This document shows, in pieces, positions 1 to 8,213 of a DNA stretch of 64,000 bases. Origin of the DNA: Desulfosudis oleivorans (GTDB lineage Bacteria; Desulfobacterota; Desulfobacteria; Desulfobacterales; SURF-7); NCBI GenBank assembly GCA_020723305.1, contig DYJC01000003.1, forward strand, positions 62,584-126,583, written 5' to 3'. The number at the start of each line of letters is the position of its first letter. The first letter of the stretch is position 1. Both the position numbers and the translations under genes were made by a program. The notes under the pieces were generated by a model. That model ran no database searches. It had not been told where the DNA came from and was given only the letters and a program-made list of their open reading frames with translations.

Positions 1-473
1 TGAAGCATGTTTTTGGCTTTCCGGACACGCAGGCTGGTTTCGTCATTCCCCCAGACCGAAATATGGATGTTGTAATCCACAGAGGGGGAGATCCGGGAGA
101 GACCATTGGAAGCAATGCAGCCCAGTGGAATCTCTTTGTAGCAGACTTCCAGGAGGGCCGGCACCAGCGATGGTTCGGCACCGGCAAGAACCACATAGGT
201 GATTCCCCGTTTTTTTTCATTTTTCATGAGTTCCTGCCAGAGCAGGGGATCTTGAATCTCTTCCGCAAACTGTTTGTCACCTTTAAAATAATAACACCCT
301 TCACACTGGATATTGCAATGGTTGGACATATCATAGGTGGATTCACGAAGAAAAAAGAATTTCCGGACTTTTTCCCATCTCTCATGAACAAACGGATCAG
401 CGATGATTTCGGAAAATTTCCATCTTTTATCCTCATTGTCCGGGCAAGAATTTTGTTTTTTGGCGGTCTCCAC
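1..473 (-). CDS. Radical SAM protein, 5' part only (gene leaves the window)
   Basis: About 157 codons of the N-terminal part are visible on the minus strand. After a 52-residue lead comes CX3CX2C (Cys53, Cys57, Cys60, in the context HCNIQCEGCYYF), the [4Fe-4S]/SAM loop of radical SAM enzymes. An aromatic residue after the third Cys and the later segment YVVLAGAEPSLVP (a GGEP-like SAM-binding stretch) agree with this. The start is taken as GTG at 473, preceded by AGAGGA; the frame is closed by a TGA around 520 and offers no ATG before the cluster. It follows an ACP gene by under 50 bp in the same direction, so it is read as a member of the lipid/polyene cluster. Substrate unknown; the C-terminal domain is outside the window. 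Confidence 0.82.
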   Translation of the reverse strand, partial: METAKKQNSCPDNEDKRWKFSEIIADPFVHERWEKVRKFFFLRESTYDMSNHCNIQCEGCYYFKGDKQFAEEIQDPLLWQELMKNEKKRGITYVVLAGAEPSLVPALLEVCYKEIPLGCIASNGLSRISPSVDYNIHISVWGNDETSLRVRKAKNML

Positions 474-520
474 TACAATCCGATCCTCTGCGTTATAAAC
501 AAATGTTAATCAAACCTTCC

Positions 521-784
521 TTACGAAAGCTGGTCTTTGATGTATTCAGCGATCAAACGGATGGTTGTGAGTTTGGGGTAATCGTCTTCATCAAATCGCA
601 TTCCATACTCATCCTGTAATACCAGAGCCACTGTGGCCAGGTCCATGCTATCAATACCGATCTCATCAACCAGATCAATGTCCGGATCGAACGTTCCCGG
701 AGTCACATCTTCCAGTTTGAGTTCTTCAATCATCACTTGGGCAACACGGGTAATAATATCGTTGGTGGTCATTTCAGCAGTCAT
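521..784 (-). CDS. Acyl carrier protein (ACP)
   Basis: An 87-residue acidic helical protein with the phosphopantetheine attachment motif GIDSMDL; Ser46 would carry the prosthetic arm. Length and pattern match type II ACPs. The start ATG at 784 has a GGGG run six bases upstream and lies inside the end of the dehydratase gene (overlap 774-784), implying translational coupling. It is one of five different ACPs in this cluster; the sequence after the serine (DLATVALVLQDEYG) differs clearly from the other four, which suggests that individual ACPs serve different partners rather than being simple copies. Which partner it serves cannot be told from sequence. Confidence 0.93.
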   Translation of the reverse strand: MTAEMTTNDIITRVAQVMIEELKLEDVTPGTFDPDIDLVDEIGIDSMDLATVALVLQDEYGMRFDEDDYPKLTTIRLIAEYIKDQLS

Positions 785-1142
785 TCTTTTCCCCTTCAGC
801 AGATATAATGCTTTTGCTTTTCAGTGTCATGACTCCCTGGCAGGCAGTCTCTCCCCTGACCTGAATCATAAACGAATAGGTATCCGGTTCTTTTTCACTC
901 CGGACAGCCTGTATTTCAAGCAGATCATCCGGCTTGATAATCTGTTTAAATTTTACTCTTTTGAATTCCTGGATGGAAATTTTTGTTGTGGCAGCCTGTT
1001 GAATCATATCCAATACAATCGAGAGCTGTGCAATGCCGGGGAGAATCGGATTGTCCGGGAAGTGCCCTGAGAACCAGAGAGAATTCCGGCTAAACTCCCG
1101 GGTTGAAAAAAAACGGTTCTGTGACATATGGGTGTCGGTCAT
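774..1142 (-). CDS. Hotdog-fold 3-hydroxyacyl-ACP dehydratase-like protein (FabZ/ApeI type)
   Basis: A 122-residue single-hotdog protein with the motif GHFPDNPILPGIAQL, the dehydratase signature containing the catalytic His region. It matches the variant used by aryl-polyene dehydratases (PG..QL) better than FabZ, where PG is followed by a catalytic Glu; that Glu position is Ser here, so catalysis must use another acidic residue (an Asp lies a few residues on) or be altered. Predicted role: dehydration of 3-hydroxyacyl-ACP during chain extension, in the cytoplasm. The gene overlaps the preceding ACP gene by ATGA and the following ACP gene by 11 bp, so it is tightly embedded in the ACP operon. 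Confidence 0.8.
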   Translation of the reverse strand: MTDTHMSQNRFFSTREFSRNSLWFSGHFPDNPILPGIAQLSIVLDMIQQAATTKISIQEFKRVKFKQIIKPDDLLEIQAVRSEKEPDTYSFMIQVRGETACQGVMTLKSKSIISAEGEKNDC

Positions 1143-1444
1143 TGTAACTGTCCTGCCGAAGAAGGCAATATGGAATCGGATGAGAGATTCTGAACAATAT
1201 GGTCAACAATATCCTGAATCGTGACAATTTTTTTCAGATCATCATCTTCGATTTCAATATCCATTTTCATTTCAATCATACCGGCGATATTAAATGCATC
1301 AATGCTGTCCAATTCAAGATCCTGGTATAAGTTTGTCTCCGGCAGAATTCTATCTTCTGAAATTTCAAACTCTTGTATGAAATAATTTTTCAGAAACAGA
1401 AAAATGTCATCGCTGCTTTTAACCTTTTGGTTCTTCGATTTCAC
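1139..1444 (-). CDS. Acyl carrier protein
   Basis: ACP with attachment motif ELDSIDAF (Ser47 if started at the GTG at 1444). I chose that GTG because TAGGA lies six bases upstream; starts at 1501 (ATG) and 1510 (TTG) are also open and would add an N-terminal tail of about 20 residues with no ACP-like character. The helix II region (IDAFNIAGMIEMKMDIEIEDDDL) is close to that of the next ACP upstream (1518-1799), so these two look like an old tandem duplication. Stop overlaps the start of the dehydratase gene (ATGA). Function: carrier of growing or modified acyl chains. Confidence 0.88.
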   Translation of the reverse strand: MKSKNQKVKSSDDIFLFLKNYFIQEFEISEDRILPETNLYQDLELDSIDAFNIAGMIEMKMDIEIEDDDLKKIVTIQDIVDHIVQNLSSDSILPSSAGQLQ

Positions 1445-1517
1445 GGGTATTCCTAAAAACATCAATGGATTGTTTCCATCCATCTGGAAATGTAACATCA
1501 TGGAATTCAAAGTATAT

Positions 1518-1799
1518 TCAGACCGTCACTTGCGAGTTCAGGTTTGGTTTATTTTGATTCGAAGTCTTCCGTATAATATACTCCACCACATCCTGAACCG
1601 TTATAATGGTTTTCAATTCTTTTTCATTGGTTTCAATATTCATTTCCGCTTCCAGCATCCCGACCATGTCCAGTGCATCAATGCTGTCGAGTTCAAGATC
1701 TTCAAACAGACTGGATTTTAAATCGATTTTTTTTTCCGGGATTTCAAATGTATCCACAAAATATTTTTTTACAAAAAGAAAAATATCATTCTTATCCAT
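1518..1799 (-). CDS. Acyl carrier protein
   Basis: A 93-residue ACP (from ATG 1799; a GTG at 1811 is an alternative) with motif ELDSIDALDMVGML, Ser39 being the phosphopantetheine site. Strong similarity in pattern to the ACP at 1139-1444 (both start near DIFLFxKxYF and share DLELDSIDA) points to tandem duplication and later divergence. It has a longer, Asn/Ser-rich C-terminal tail than usual. About 95 bp separate it from the deacetylase gene upstream, the largest gap in the left half of the cluster, so a secondary promoter there is possible though not evident. Confidence 0.9.
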   Translation of the reverse strand: MDKNDIFLFVKKYFVDTFEIPEKKIDLKSSLFEDLELDSIDALDMVGMLEAEMNIETNEKELKTIITVQDVVEYIIRKTSNQNKPNLNSQVTV

Positions 1800-1895
1800 G
1801 GTTCTTTTCACATCCTATTCAAATTTCATCATTCAGGATCAACTTGTCTATTTAATTTGTCATGATAAATATGTCAAGGAAATTGAATGCTTCTG

Positions 1896-2780
1896 TCAGG
1901 ATTCCGAAGCCGGACACACATAATGAGGAGCATCTGTAACTTTTCGAATTGACTTCATTACCGGCCGGTGAATCAGATCGGCAAGCGGGATGACTTCTAA
2001 TCCTTTCTTTTGGATGCCATTCACGATCTCTTCGATTTCAATCAGCCATCGTAACATCCATTGCTTTTTTTCTTTTGCCGGAACGATGTCATGCAGCAGA
2101 ACAATATCATTGGATTGGATTTTATGCAAAATTTTTCCAGACAGATTTTGAATTCTTCGATTCCCCATGTCAAAGGCACGGCAACTGTAATTTACACAAT
2201 ACATACCGAGTTTGGATAAGATATTTCCAAGTTTCGGATTGGTGATACCTGCCGGTGGCCGGAATGCAAGGGTATGAATTCCAAATATTTTCAATATGTC
2301 TTGCGTTCGCTGGATTTCCTGATACAGCTTTTTTGAACTTTTCAGCATGATCAGGGGGTCATGGTGATAGGAGTGATTTCCAATGGTATGGCCTTGCCGG
2401 AGGATATCCTGGATCAGATCCGGATGCCGGGAAGCATTTTCACCGGTTACAAAAAAAGTGGCCTTTATTTTTTTTTGGGCAAGCAGGTTTAGCAAAGCAG
2501 GAGTGGATAAAGGGTCCGGGCCGTCATCAAAGGTGAGGGAAACCGTTTTCTCTGAAGATTTTCCATGAGTAATGACCGGAAGAAAATAGCTTAAGCTGGT
2601 GAAAAATGGAGCAGTGAAACTGGCCAGCACAAAAAGGGATAGGGGGATCATGGAAAGACGGATGTCCCATACGGACAGCAGCAAAGCTGCGGAAAGCGAA
2701 GAGATTCCAAGAAGATGGGAAATTGTAACCCGGCTGACGTGAGCCGTATCGGTACTTGTATCCTCTTTCCTTGCATTCAT
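1896..2780 (-). CDS. Membrane-anchored polysaccharide deacetylase (NodB/CE4 family)
   Basis: The N-terminus has two to three hydrophobic helices (about residues 20-70) followed by a NodB homology domain with its ordered motifs: TFDDGPDP (Asp85, Asp86), a metal-site HSYHHDP, RPPAG and LLHD. All expected metal and catalytic residues are visible, so it should be an active metal-dependent deacetylase acting outside the inner membrane, either on N- or O-acetyl groups of a glycan or glycolipid. Its start overlaps the stop of the ketosynthase gene (ATGA), so it belongs to the cluster operon. A carbohydrate deacetylase in a fatty-acid cluster suggests that the product carries a sugar head group; that is inference. 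Confidence 0.9.
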   Translation of the reverse strand: MNARKEDTSTDTAHVSRVTISHLLGISSLSAALLLSVWDIRLSMIPLSLFVLASFTAPFFTSLSYFLPVITHGKSSEKTVSLTFDDGPDPLSTPALLNLLAQKKIKATFFVTGENASRHPDLIQDILRQGHTIGNHSYHHDPLIMLKSSKKLYQEIQRTQDILKIFGIHTLAFRPPAGITNPKLGNILSKLGMYCVNYSCRAFDMGNRRIQNLSGKILHKIQSNDIVLLHDIVPAKEKKQWMLRWLIEIEEIVNGIQKKGLEVIPLADLIHRPVMKSIRKVTDAPHYVCPASES

Positions 2781-4945
2781 GATTGAAAAATTTCAATAGC
2801 CGTTACAAAAGTTCCGGTCCCGATCAGTAAAATACCTTTGCCATCAAGCTCGATATCGTGTTCTCCGGAAAGCCTTGCCGGTATATGATTCAACTGGAGA
2901 AGCTTGATTCCTATAACCGCAGCAGTGGCAGATGCAGATGCATACTCACCAATCTGTTTGCGATAGTCAATAACCGGTTTATTGAACCGGGTCTGGTTCA
3001 GAAATTCCCGAAGCTGTTTTTCCCCGCATTCGCGAAGGGATGCCGGTATGCCGACCAGCAGGGCACCGAATTTCCGGCCGATCTGTTCAGGGCTGCCAAG
3101 GCTGCGGATCAATGCCTGGATAATATCCGGGTGGTGTTCGGCTCTTTCATAAAAACAGCAGGAGATGTTCATTCCCCTGGCAGTACCTGGGTGTTTCAGC
3201 AGCAGGGCGCCGCCGCCGTCTGAATTCTCACGGGAATTGGAAACCGATCCGTCAAACAGACCGGAAAGTTTTGTATGGTATTCATCCGCACCCATCACCA
3301 GAACAGATTCATCTGTATTGACCGGATGCAGCAGGCTGGCGGATAACAGGGCCTGCTCAAAGGAATAGTCTCCTCCGGTTGTGGTGATGTTGGCTCCTTT
3401 TGATTTCAGATACATGGCAACCTGTCCGGCGGCTGCATTGTGAACCGATCCGATAAAGTCGGTGGGGCTGGTAAATTTTTCGTTGGATTCAAATAGCTTT
3501 ATCAGAAAATCATAGGTTTCAGAAAGAGCGCCCCACCCGGTTCCCCAGAAAATGGATAAAGGAGACTGGAAAGAAATCGTATTTTTTTGCAGGGAATCCG
3601 CCAAAGCCAGGGCCATCTGTGGGAGACGCTTCAACCGCCGAATCAGTCTCGGCGGTAAATCTTCAGAAAGCGCTGCAAGGGGAAATACCCCGTTACAGTT
3701 TTCTCCATTCAGGAACCGGTTCAGGGTGGAGGTTGTTCCTCCGGCACCGGTAATACATTCGCAACCGATCACCTCAAGGGGGGATGTTTTTTTCAGGAGA
3801 ACCGGATTCCCGTTTCCTTTAACAGAGCGGATCACGACAGATGCATTGTTTCCGCCAAACCCGAACGAGTTGGATAAAACCGTATCCACCGGGTGTTCCA
3901 TCGGCGAAAGCACCGGCTGTAGGTTCGGTTTCGGGTCGGGTATGGTACATCCGGTATTGGCGGGAATGAGGTTCTGTTGAATACAGATCGTACAGATGAC
4001 GGCTTCAATCAGTCCGGCTGCGGCCAGGGGATGACCCATGGCTCCTTTGACCGAAGACAGGGGTGGTTTTTTTTCCGCAAAGATTTGGTTGACAGCCTTT
4101 GCTTCGGATAAATCATTATCCACGGTTCCGGTACCATGCAGATTGATATAGTCAATATCAGACGGTGAGAGCGAAGCATCTTCCAGGGCTTGCAGCATGG
4201 CATTCCGGGCGCCTTCACCTTCCGGATGCGGTGCGGTCGGGTGATATGCATCACAGGACAGCCCGGCGCCGAGGATTTCAGCACAGGCGGTTTCCGGTAC
4301 ACGCTCACCGGCTTCCAGAAGCAAGGCCGCAGCACCTTCGGAAACAGTCATGCCTTTACGATTCAGGTCAAACGGCCGTGCACCGGAAGGATCAATAAGC
4401 TGGAGTGAATGAAATCCAAAATAGGTGAATCGGCACAGGGAGTCTGATGCAATTGCCAGCACTTTTTTGGCCCTGCCGGATCGGATCAGCTCAAGAGCCA
4501 TTTTCAGGGCAGCCGTCCCGGAAGAGCAGGCTGTGGAAATCGTGATGACCGGGCCAAAGCATCTCAGTTGCCCGGCGATATAATCTGCAACAGAGCCTGC
4601 GGCGTGGTATTGGTATTTTTCAGGAGCGGTTTCATTTTTCCGCAGGAGTTCTTCTGTTACAGACATGCCTCCTGTGGAGGTCGCCATGACAATAGCGTCA
4701 ACCGTTCCCGGGTTGGTTTTCATCGCATCTGCTGCTGCAATCATGGCAAGACGGTGGGTTCGCGGGATATCATCATTAGGAAAAGATTGATTGACTTCTC
4801 CTGTGGGCAGGACGGTTTCGGAACGAAACAGCCGTAAAGGCCGGATTGTCGGATTACCGGTCCGGATAAAATCCTGTATCTCATGATATCCGGTTCCAAC
4901 GGGAGTGATGATCCCGATTCCGGTAATAAAGGTTCTGACCTTCAT
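2777..4945 (-). CDS. Fused ketosynthase plus chain-length-factor-like protein (KS-CLF)
   Basis: A 722-residue protein. Residues 1 to about 400 form a complete FabF-type ketosynthase: ITGIGIITPVG start, nucleophile STACSSG (Cys140), and the two His motifs LHGTGT and KGAMGHP. Residues about 405-722 resemble a second ketosynthase N-terminal fold (VLVMGADEYH, DGGGALLL), but where the active Cys should be the sequence reads TTTGGDYSFEQAL, with no Cys. A catalytic KS plus Cys-less partner is the KS/CLF heterodimer logic of aromatic and aryl-polyene systems, normally two genes. Here they are one chain with no internal stop. The ATG overlaps the ACP stop (TAATG). Predicted function: iterative condensation setting chain length. 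Confidence 0.88.
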   Translation of the reverse strand: MKVRTFITGIGIITPVGTGYHEIQDFIRTGNPTIRPLRLFRSETVLPTGEVNQSFPNDDIPRTHRLAMIAAADAMKTNPGTVDAIVMATSTGGMSVTEELLRKNETAPEKYQYHAAGSVADYIAGQLRCFGPVITISTACSSGTAALKMALELIRSGRAKKVLAIASDSLCRFTYFGFHSLQLIDPSGARPFDLNRKGMTVSEGAAALLLEAGERVPETACAEILGAGLSCDAYHPTAPHPEGEGARNAMLQALEDASLSPSDIDYINLHGTGTVDNDLSEAKAVNQIFAEKKPPLSSVKGAMGHPLAAAGLIEAVICTICIQQNLIPANTGCTIPDPKPNLQPVLSPMEHPVDTVLSNSFGFGGNNASVVIRSVKGNGNPVLLKKTSPLEVIGCECITGAGGTTSTLNRFLNGENCNGVFPLAALSEDLPPRLIRRLKRLPQMALALADSLQKNTISFQSPLSIFWGTGWGALSETYDFLIKLFESNEKFTSPTDFIGSVHNAAAGQVAMYLKSKGANITTTGGDYSFEQALLSASLLHPVNTDESVLVMGADEYHTKLSGLFDGSVSNSRENSDGGGALLLKHPGTARGMNISCCFYERAEHHPDIIQALIRSLGSPEQIGRKFGALLVGIPASLRECGEKQLREFLNQTRFNKPVIDYRKQIGEYASASATAAVIGIKLLQLNHIPARLSGEHDIELDGKGILLIGTGTFVTAIEIFQS

Positions 4946-5211
4946 TACTGGGAACTCTTTGAACGGTTTTGATCGATAAAGACGGCGAGCGTTCTCAGGG
5001 ATCTGAATACCTTCTCCCCGAGTTCTTTATTGTCAATAACCACGGAATAATCTTTTTCGATCATCATGACCAGTTCCAGCACATCGATGGAATCGATTCC
5101 GAGATCTCCTCCGACAAGCTGACCGTCAACATCAAAATCACCAGGGGTTACATCCATCAGGTTCAGGGTTTCAATCACTTTTTCTTTCAATTCATTCAGA
5201 AGGTTTTCCAT
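4945..5211 (-). CDS. Acyl carrier protein, first gene of the left operon
   Basis: An 88-residue ACP with GGDLGIDSIDVLEL; Ser41 is the phosphopantetheine site. AGGA lies six bases before the ATG. It heads the leftward operon and its stop overlaps the KS-CLF start (TAATG), so it is the most likely partner of the ketosynthase. Upstream (5212-5392) is AT-rich non-coding sequence that should hold the operon promoter; I see an AT-rich stretch around 5222-5240 but no confident -35/-10 pair. This is where the chromate-type operon now separates the two halves of the cluster. Confidence 0.93.
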   Translation of the reverse strand: MENLLNELKEKVIETLNLMDVTPGDFDVDGQLVGGDLGIDSIDVLELVMMIEKDYSVVIDNKELGEKVFRSLRTLAVFIDQNRSKSSQ

Positions 5212-5392
5212 TTTTCATCCTGTATATATAAAATATTTTAATTATTTGAATTCTGTTAGGCGGTTGAACAGATACCATATGAAAGTGTAATCTATCAATA
5301 TTTTTCTTACAGGTCATTTCCGGGTTGTGTGCAGTACCGGTATTGAATTTTTTTCTGCCTTGTAAAAAAGTCACATTTAAAAAAAGCACCCC

Positions 5393-5430
5393 TTGACAAC
5401 ATGTAACAACTGTTACATTATATATGTAAC
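5393..5430 (+). promoter_or_regulatory. Promoter with operator palindrome for the chrB operon
   Basis: TTGACA at 5393-5398, then 17 bp to CATTAT (5416-5421; shifted readings ATTATA or TTATAT are possible). The spacer contains a perfect inverted repeat at 5401-5418: ATGTAACA, AC, TGTTACAT. A further half-site TGTAACA follows at 5425-5431. A repressor bound here would cover the promoter. ChrB proteins are known to regulate chromate-inducible promoters and have a PaaX-like N-terminal part, so autoregulation by the adjacent ChrB is the natural guess. A GGAGA Shine-Dalgarno at 5440-5444 precedes the ATG at 5450. Confidence 0.75.
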
Positions 5431-5449
5431 AAATGACTTGGAGAACATT

Positions 5450-6424
5450 ATGAAGATCCCTGAATCTAAAAAATGGCTGTTGCTGATCCACCAGATTCCT
5501 CCAAAACCAAATGCCCTGCGTGTGAAGATCTGGCGGCGGCTACAACAGGTGGGAGCGGTGGCGATCAAACAATCGGTGTATGTGATGCCCCTCTCAGAAC
5601 AATCACGCGAAGATTTGAGCTGGACGCTCAAGGAGATTATTGAGGGCGGCGGGGATGGTTCCATTTTAGAGGCGCATTTTATGCAAGGTCTCTCGGACGA
5701 ACAGGTTCTTGCGTTGTTCCATAAAGCACGTAAATCCGACTATGAGAAGCTGATCCAGGAAACCAACGCCTTGCTTACCGAGTGGTCATCCAAAGAGAGC
5801 AATCCCCGGGACCCCGCCGTAAAGGGAACGGTTCAGTTATTCAGATTGAAGCACCGGTTGGACGAAATAGCGGCCATCGATTTTTTTCAGACGCCGGATC
5901 GCGCCACCGCGGAATTACAGCTCAGGGAATTGGAGAACCTTCTGTCCGGACAACCCCCAGCCGATAGTCCAGGCAGGGAGGGGATCAATGGTTTGATGGA
6001 TAAAACGTGGGTAACCCGCAGCAACCTTTTCGTTGACCGTATCGCCTGCGGCTGGCTGATTCGCCGATTCATCGACCAGGCAGCGGTATTCAAATTTGTT
6101 AGAGAACCAAACTATTCTCCCAAACCCGACGAGCTTTGTTTTGACATGTTCGATGGTGCATACACTCACGCGGGGGATCGATGCACCTTTGAGGTCATGG
6201 TTCAACGTCTCCGGCTTCCGGACCATGCATTGGTTCCCATGGCCGAAGTCGTTCATGAAATTGATTTAAAAGACGGGAAATTTGGTCGAAACGAAACCGA
6301 TGGGTTCAAGTCGCTTCTGACCGGTCTGGTGGCCATGCACCCGGATGATGACCAGCGGATGATAGAAGGGTTTCGCCTGTTTGATAATCTGTACGCCTAT
6401 TATCAGCAGCAAAAGAAGGTCTAA
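5450..6424 (+). CDS. chrB: ChrB-type chromate-resistance/regulatory protein
   Basis: 324 residues from the ATG at 5450, chosen over an upstream in-frame ATG (5393) because it has GGAGA five bases ahead and the protein family starts here (WLLLIHQIPPKPNALRVKIW). Residues 1 to about 150 match the ChrB N-terminal (PaaX-like) region with VGAVAIKQSVYVMP; residues about 184-324 match the ChrB C-terminal domain, starting TWVTRSNLFVDRIACGWLIR, with the Cys and the later H-E-D positions (VVHEIDLKD). Role by family: chromate-sensing regulator, possibly with a direct role in chromate handling. First gene of a rightward operon that continues to 12681. The DNA is visibly richer in G and C than the flanking lipid cluster. 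Confidence 0.9.
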   Translation: MKIPESKKWLLLIHQIPPKPNALRVKIWRRLQQVGAVAIKQSVYVMPLSEQSREDLSWTLKEIIEGGGDGSILEAHFMQGLSDEQVLALFHKARKSDYEKLIQETNALLTEWSSKESNPRDPAVKGTVQLFRLKHRLDEIAAIDFFQTPDRATAELQLRELENLLSGQPPADSPGREGINGLMDKTWVTRSNLFVDRIACGWLIRRFIDQAAVFKFVREPNYSPKPDELCFDMFDGAYTHAGDRCTFEVMVQRLRLPDHALVPMAEVVHEIDLKDGKFGRNETDGFKSLLTGLVAMHPDDDQRMIEGFRLFDNLYAYYQQQKKV

Positions 6425-6476
6425 TTTTATCAGGAAGGTCAAACTGGAAAACATTGTAACATAAAGGAGCTATCCC

Positions 6477-6761
6477 ATGCCATCTATTGAAAAACATGCC
6501 GATATCAGCAAACAAAGAACCGGAAAAACCTATCAACAAGTCCATGAATGGATAGATGATCCTCAGTACAAGGAGGAGCGCCATGACATTACCCGTGTAC
6601 TCGAGTTCAGCCAAATGTTCCGGGAGAAGTACGGCGAGGAAGCGGCACGGGAGTATGTGCAGCACCTGGCCGACGATCTCAGTGGCAAGTTCAACCACCT
6701 GGTCGAGGATGTCCAGGTGCTGGTGGACAAAACCCTGGCTTATTTCGGAGCCAAAAAATAA
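6477..6761 (+). CDS. Small helical protein of unknown function in the chr operon
   Basis: 94 residues, highly charged, no Cys, no signal peptide and no membrane segment. It is probably all-helical (VLEFSQMFREKYGEEAAREYVQHLADDL). A good ribosome site (AGGAG, 7 bases before the ATG) supports it as a real gene. It stands between chrB and a ChrB-C relic and only 52 bp after chrB, so it is likely co-transcribed. I do not recognise the family. The repeated acidic/aromatic heptad-like pattern would fit a small adaptor or a partner of ChrB, but nothing in the sequence proves it. Confidence 0.7.
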   Translation: MPSIEKHADISKQRTGKTYQQVHEWIDDPQYKEERHDITRVLEFSQMFREKYGEEAAREYVQHLADDLSGKFNHLVEDVQVLVDKTLAYFGAKK

Positions 6762-6774
6762 TAGGAGAATACCA

Positions 6775-6888
6775 ATGAAATGGGTGACCCGATCTCATTT
6801 TCATGTGGAAAATATCGAAAGACAGTTCGAGATCTACGACGCGCTATATGCCTGGTGCCGTCTGGATGTGGCTAAAGGGGAATCATAA
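6775..6888 (+). pseudogene. Internally deleted ChrB C-terminal-domain gene (relic)
   Basis: A 37-codon open frame with its own AGGAG ribosome site. It begins MKWVTRSHFHVE, which is how ChrB C-domain proteins start (KWVTRxHxHVDRxA), and ends EIYDALYAWCR, which is how they end, while the roughly 100 residues in between, with the catalytic or metal positions, are missing. The frame is kept across the join. I conclude that a ChrB-C gene (about 150 codons) lost its middle by an in-frame deletion. The identification rests on remembered family motifs at both ends; it is too short to fold as the parent domain. A functional ChrB C-domain is still present in the upstream chrB. Confidence 0.65.
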
Positions 6889-6899
6889 AGGAAATCGTC

Positions 6900-8162
6900 A
6901 TGGCTGTATCTGAAACCATAAAAATCCGCATGTTGAGGCTGACCGGCTTTCTGGGCTTGCAGCGCAGCACCGTTGGCGTGCTGGCCATGGTGGTGCTGGT
7001 GGGCATGGGTGAGCGCATGGCCGAGCGTTTCCTGCCCATTTACATGCTGGCCCTGGGAAGCGGGGTGCTGGCCATCGGGCTCTTGCAGGCCATGGATAAT
7101 CTGCTGTCGGCCCTTTACTCCTTTCCCGGCGGTTACCTGTCCGACCGTATCGGCACCAGGAAATCGCTGCTGATTTTTAACCTGGTGGCTATGGCCGGTT
7201 TCGCCCTGGTTGTTCTGGTGCCTTCCTGGAAAGCGGTGCTGATCGGGGCGGTGCTCTTCATCTCCTGGTCGGCCATTTCCCTTCCGGCCACCATGAGTCT
7301 GATGTACAAGGTGCTGCCCCTGAACAAACGCACCATGGGAGTGACCATGCACTCTTTGGTCAAACGCGTCCCCATGGCGCTCGGCCCTCTACTTGGTGGT
7401 CTCTTTATCGGGATATGGGGCGAGCAGGCCGGGGTGCGCCTGGCGTTCGGTACAGCCCTGGTCATGGCTGTGGCGGCTCTGTTTCTCCAGCAATTGATGA
7501 TCGAAGATGACGCGCCGGACAAGGCCGCTGCTTCCGACGCTTGTACCCTCACCCCGGAAAAGAACCCTCTGAAATTGTTGCGCCTGATGAATCCGTCCAT
7601 GAAGGGCCTGCTAGTGACCGATATCCTGGTGCGCTTCTGCGAACAGATCCCCTATGCTTTTGTGGTAGTCTGGTGCATGAAGGCCATTTCGCAACCGGTG
7701 TCGGCCCTTCAGTTCGGCCTGCTGACCACTATCGAGATGACCACGGCCGTGCTCGTTTACATCCCTGTGGCCTACCTGGCCGACCGAGGCACGAAGAAGC
7801 CTTTCGTGCTGATGACCTTTGTCTTTTTCACCCTGTTTCCCCTGGTGTTGCTGTACAGTCGCAGCTTCGAGTGGCTGATCCTGGCCTTTGTCCTGAGAGG
7901 GCTGAAGGAGTTCGGTGAGCCCACCCGTAAGTCCCTGATCATGGACCTGTCTCCGGATCACTGTAAGGCAGGGATGTTTGGCCTGTATTATCTGATCCGG
8001 GATGTGTTTGTTTCCCTCGCCGCCTTGGGGGGTGCATTTTTATGGCAAATCAGCCCGCAGAGTAACCTCATTACCGCATTTGTCTGCGGGATCATAGGTA
8101 CGATTGGGTTCGCTGTTTTCGGTCGTGATATTCCGGTACCTGTAAACAGCGAAAAGGTCTGA
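6900..8162 (+). CDS. Major facilitator superfamily (MFS) transporter
   Basis: 420 residues with about twelve hydrophobic helices in two six-helix halves separated by a hydrophilic loop (about residues 200-225, DDAPDKAAASDACTLTPEK). The MFS loop 2-3 signature GGYLSDRIGTRKSL is present, and a second copy (VAYLADRGTKKPF) marks the C-terminal half. ATG follows AAAGGA by seven bases. MFS genes are common next to chrB; this one most probably exports or imports an anion or a small product of the operon, but no substrate-specific residues can be named. Inner membrane. GC-rich codon use like the rest of the operon. Confidence 0.9.
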   Translation: MAVSETIKIRMLRLTGFLGLQRSTVGVLAMVVLVGMGERMAERFLPIYMLALGSGVLAIGLLQAMDNLLSALYSFPGGYLSDRIGTRKSLLIFNLVAMAGFALVVLVPSWKAVLIGAVLFISWSAISLPATMSLMYKVLPLNKRTMGVTMHSLVKRVPMALGPLLGGLFIGIWGEQAGVRLAFGTALVMAVAALFLQQLMIEDDAPDKAAASDACTLTPEKNPLKLLRLMNPSMKGLLVTDILVRFCEQIPYAFVVVWCMKAISQPVSALQFGLLTTIEMTTAVLVYIPVAYLADRGTKKPFVLMTFVFFTLFPLVLLYSRSFEWLILAFVLRGLKEFGEPTRKSLIMDLSPDHCKAGMFGLYYLIRDVFVSLAALGGAFLWQISPQSNLITAFVCGIIGTIGFAVFGRDIPVPVNSEKV

Positions 8163-8213
8163 ACCTGCCGATCGTGAAAGAGACTGGAATTCAATTAAAA
8201 TAAGGAGGAACCC

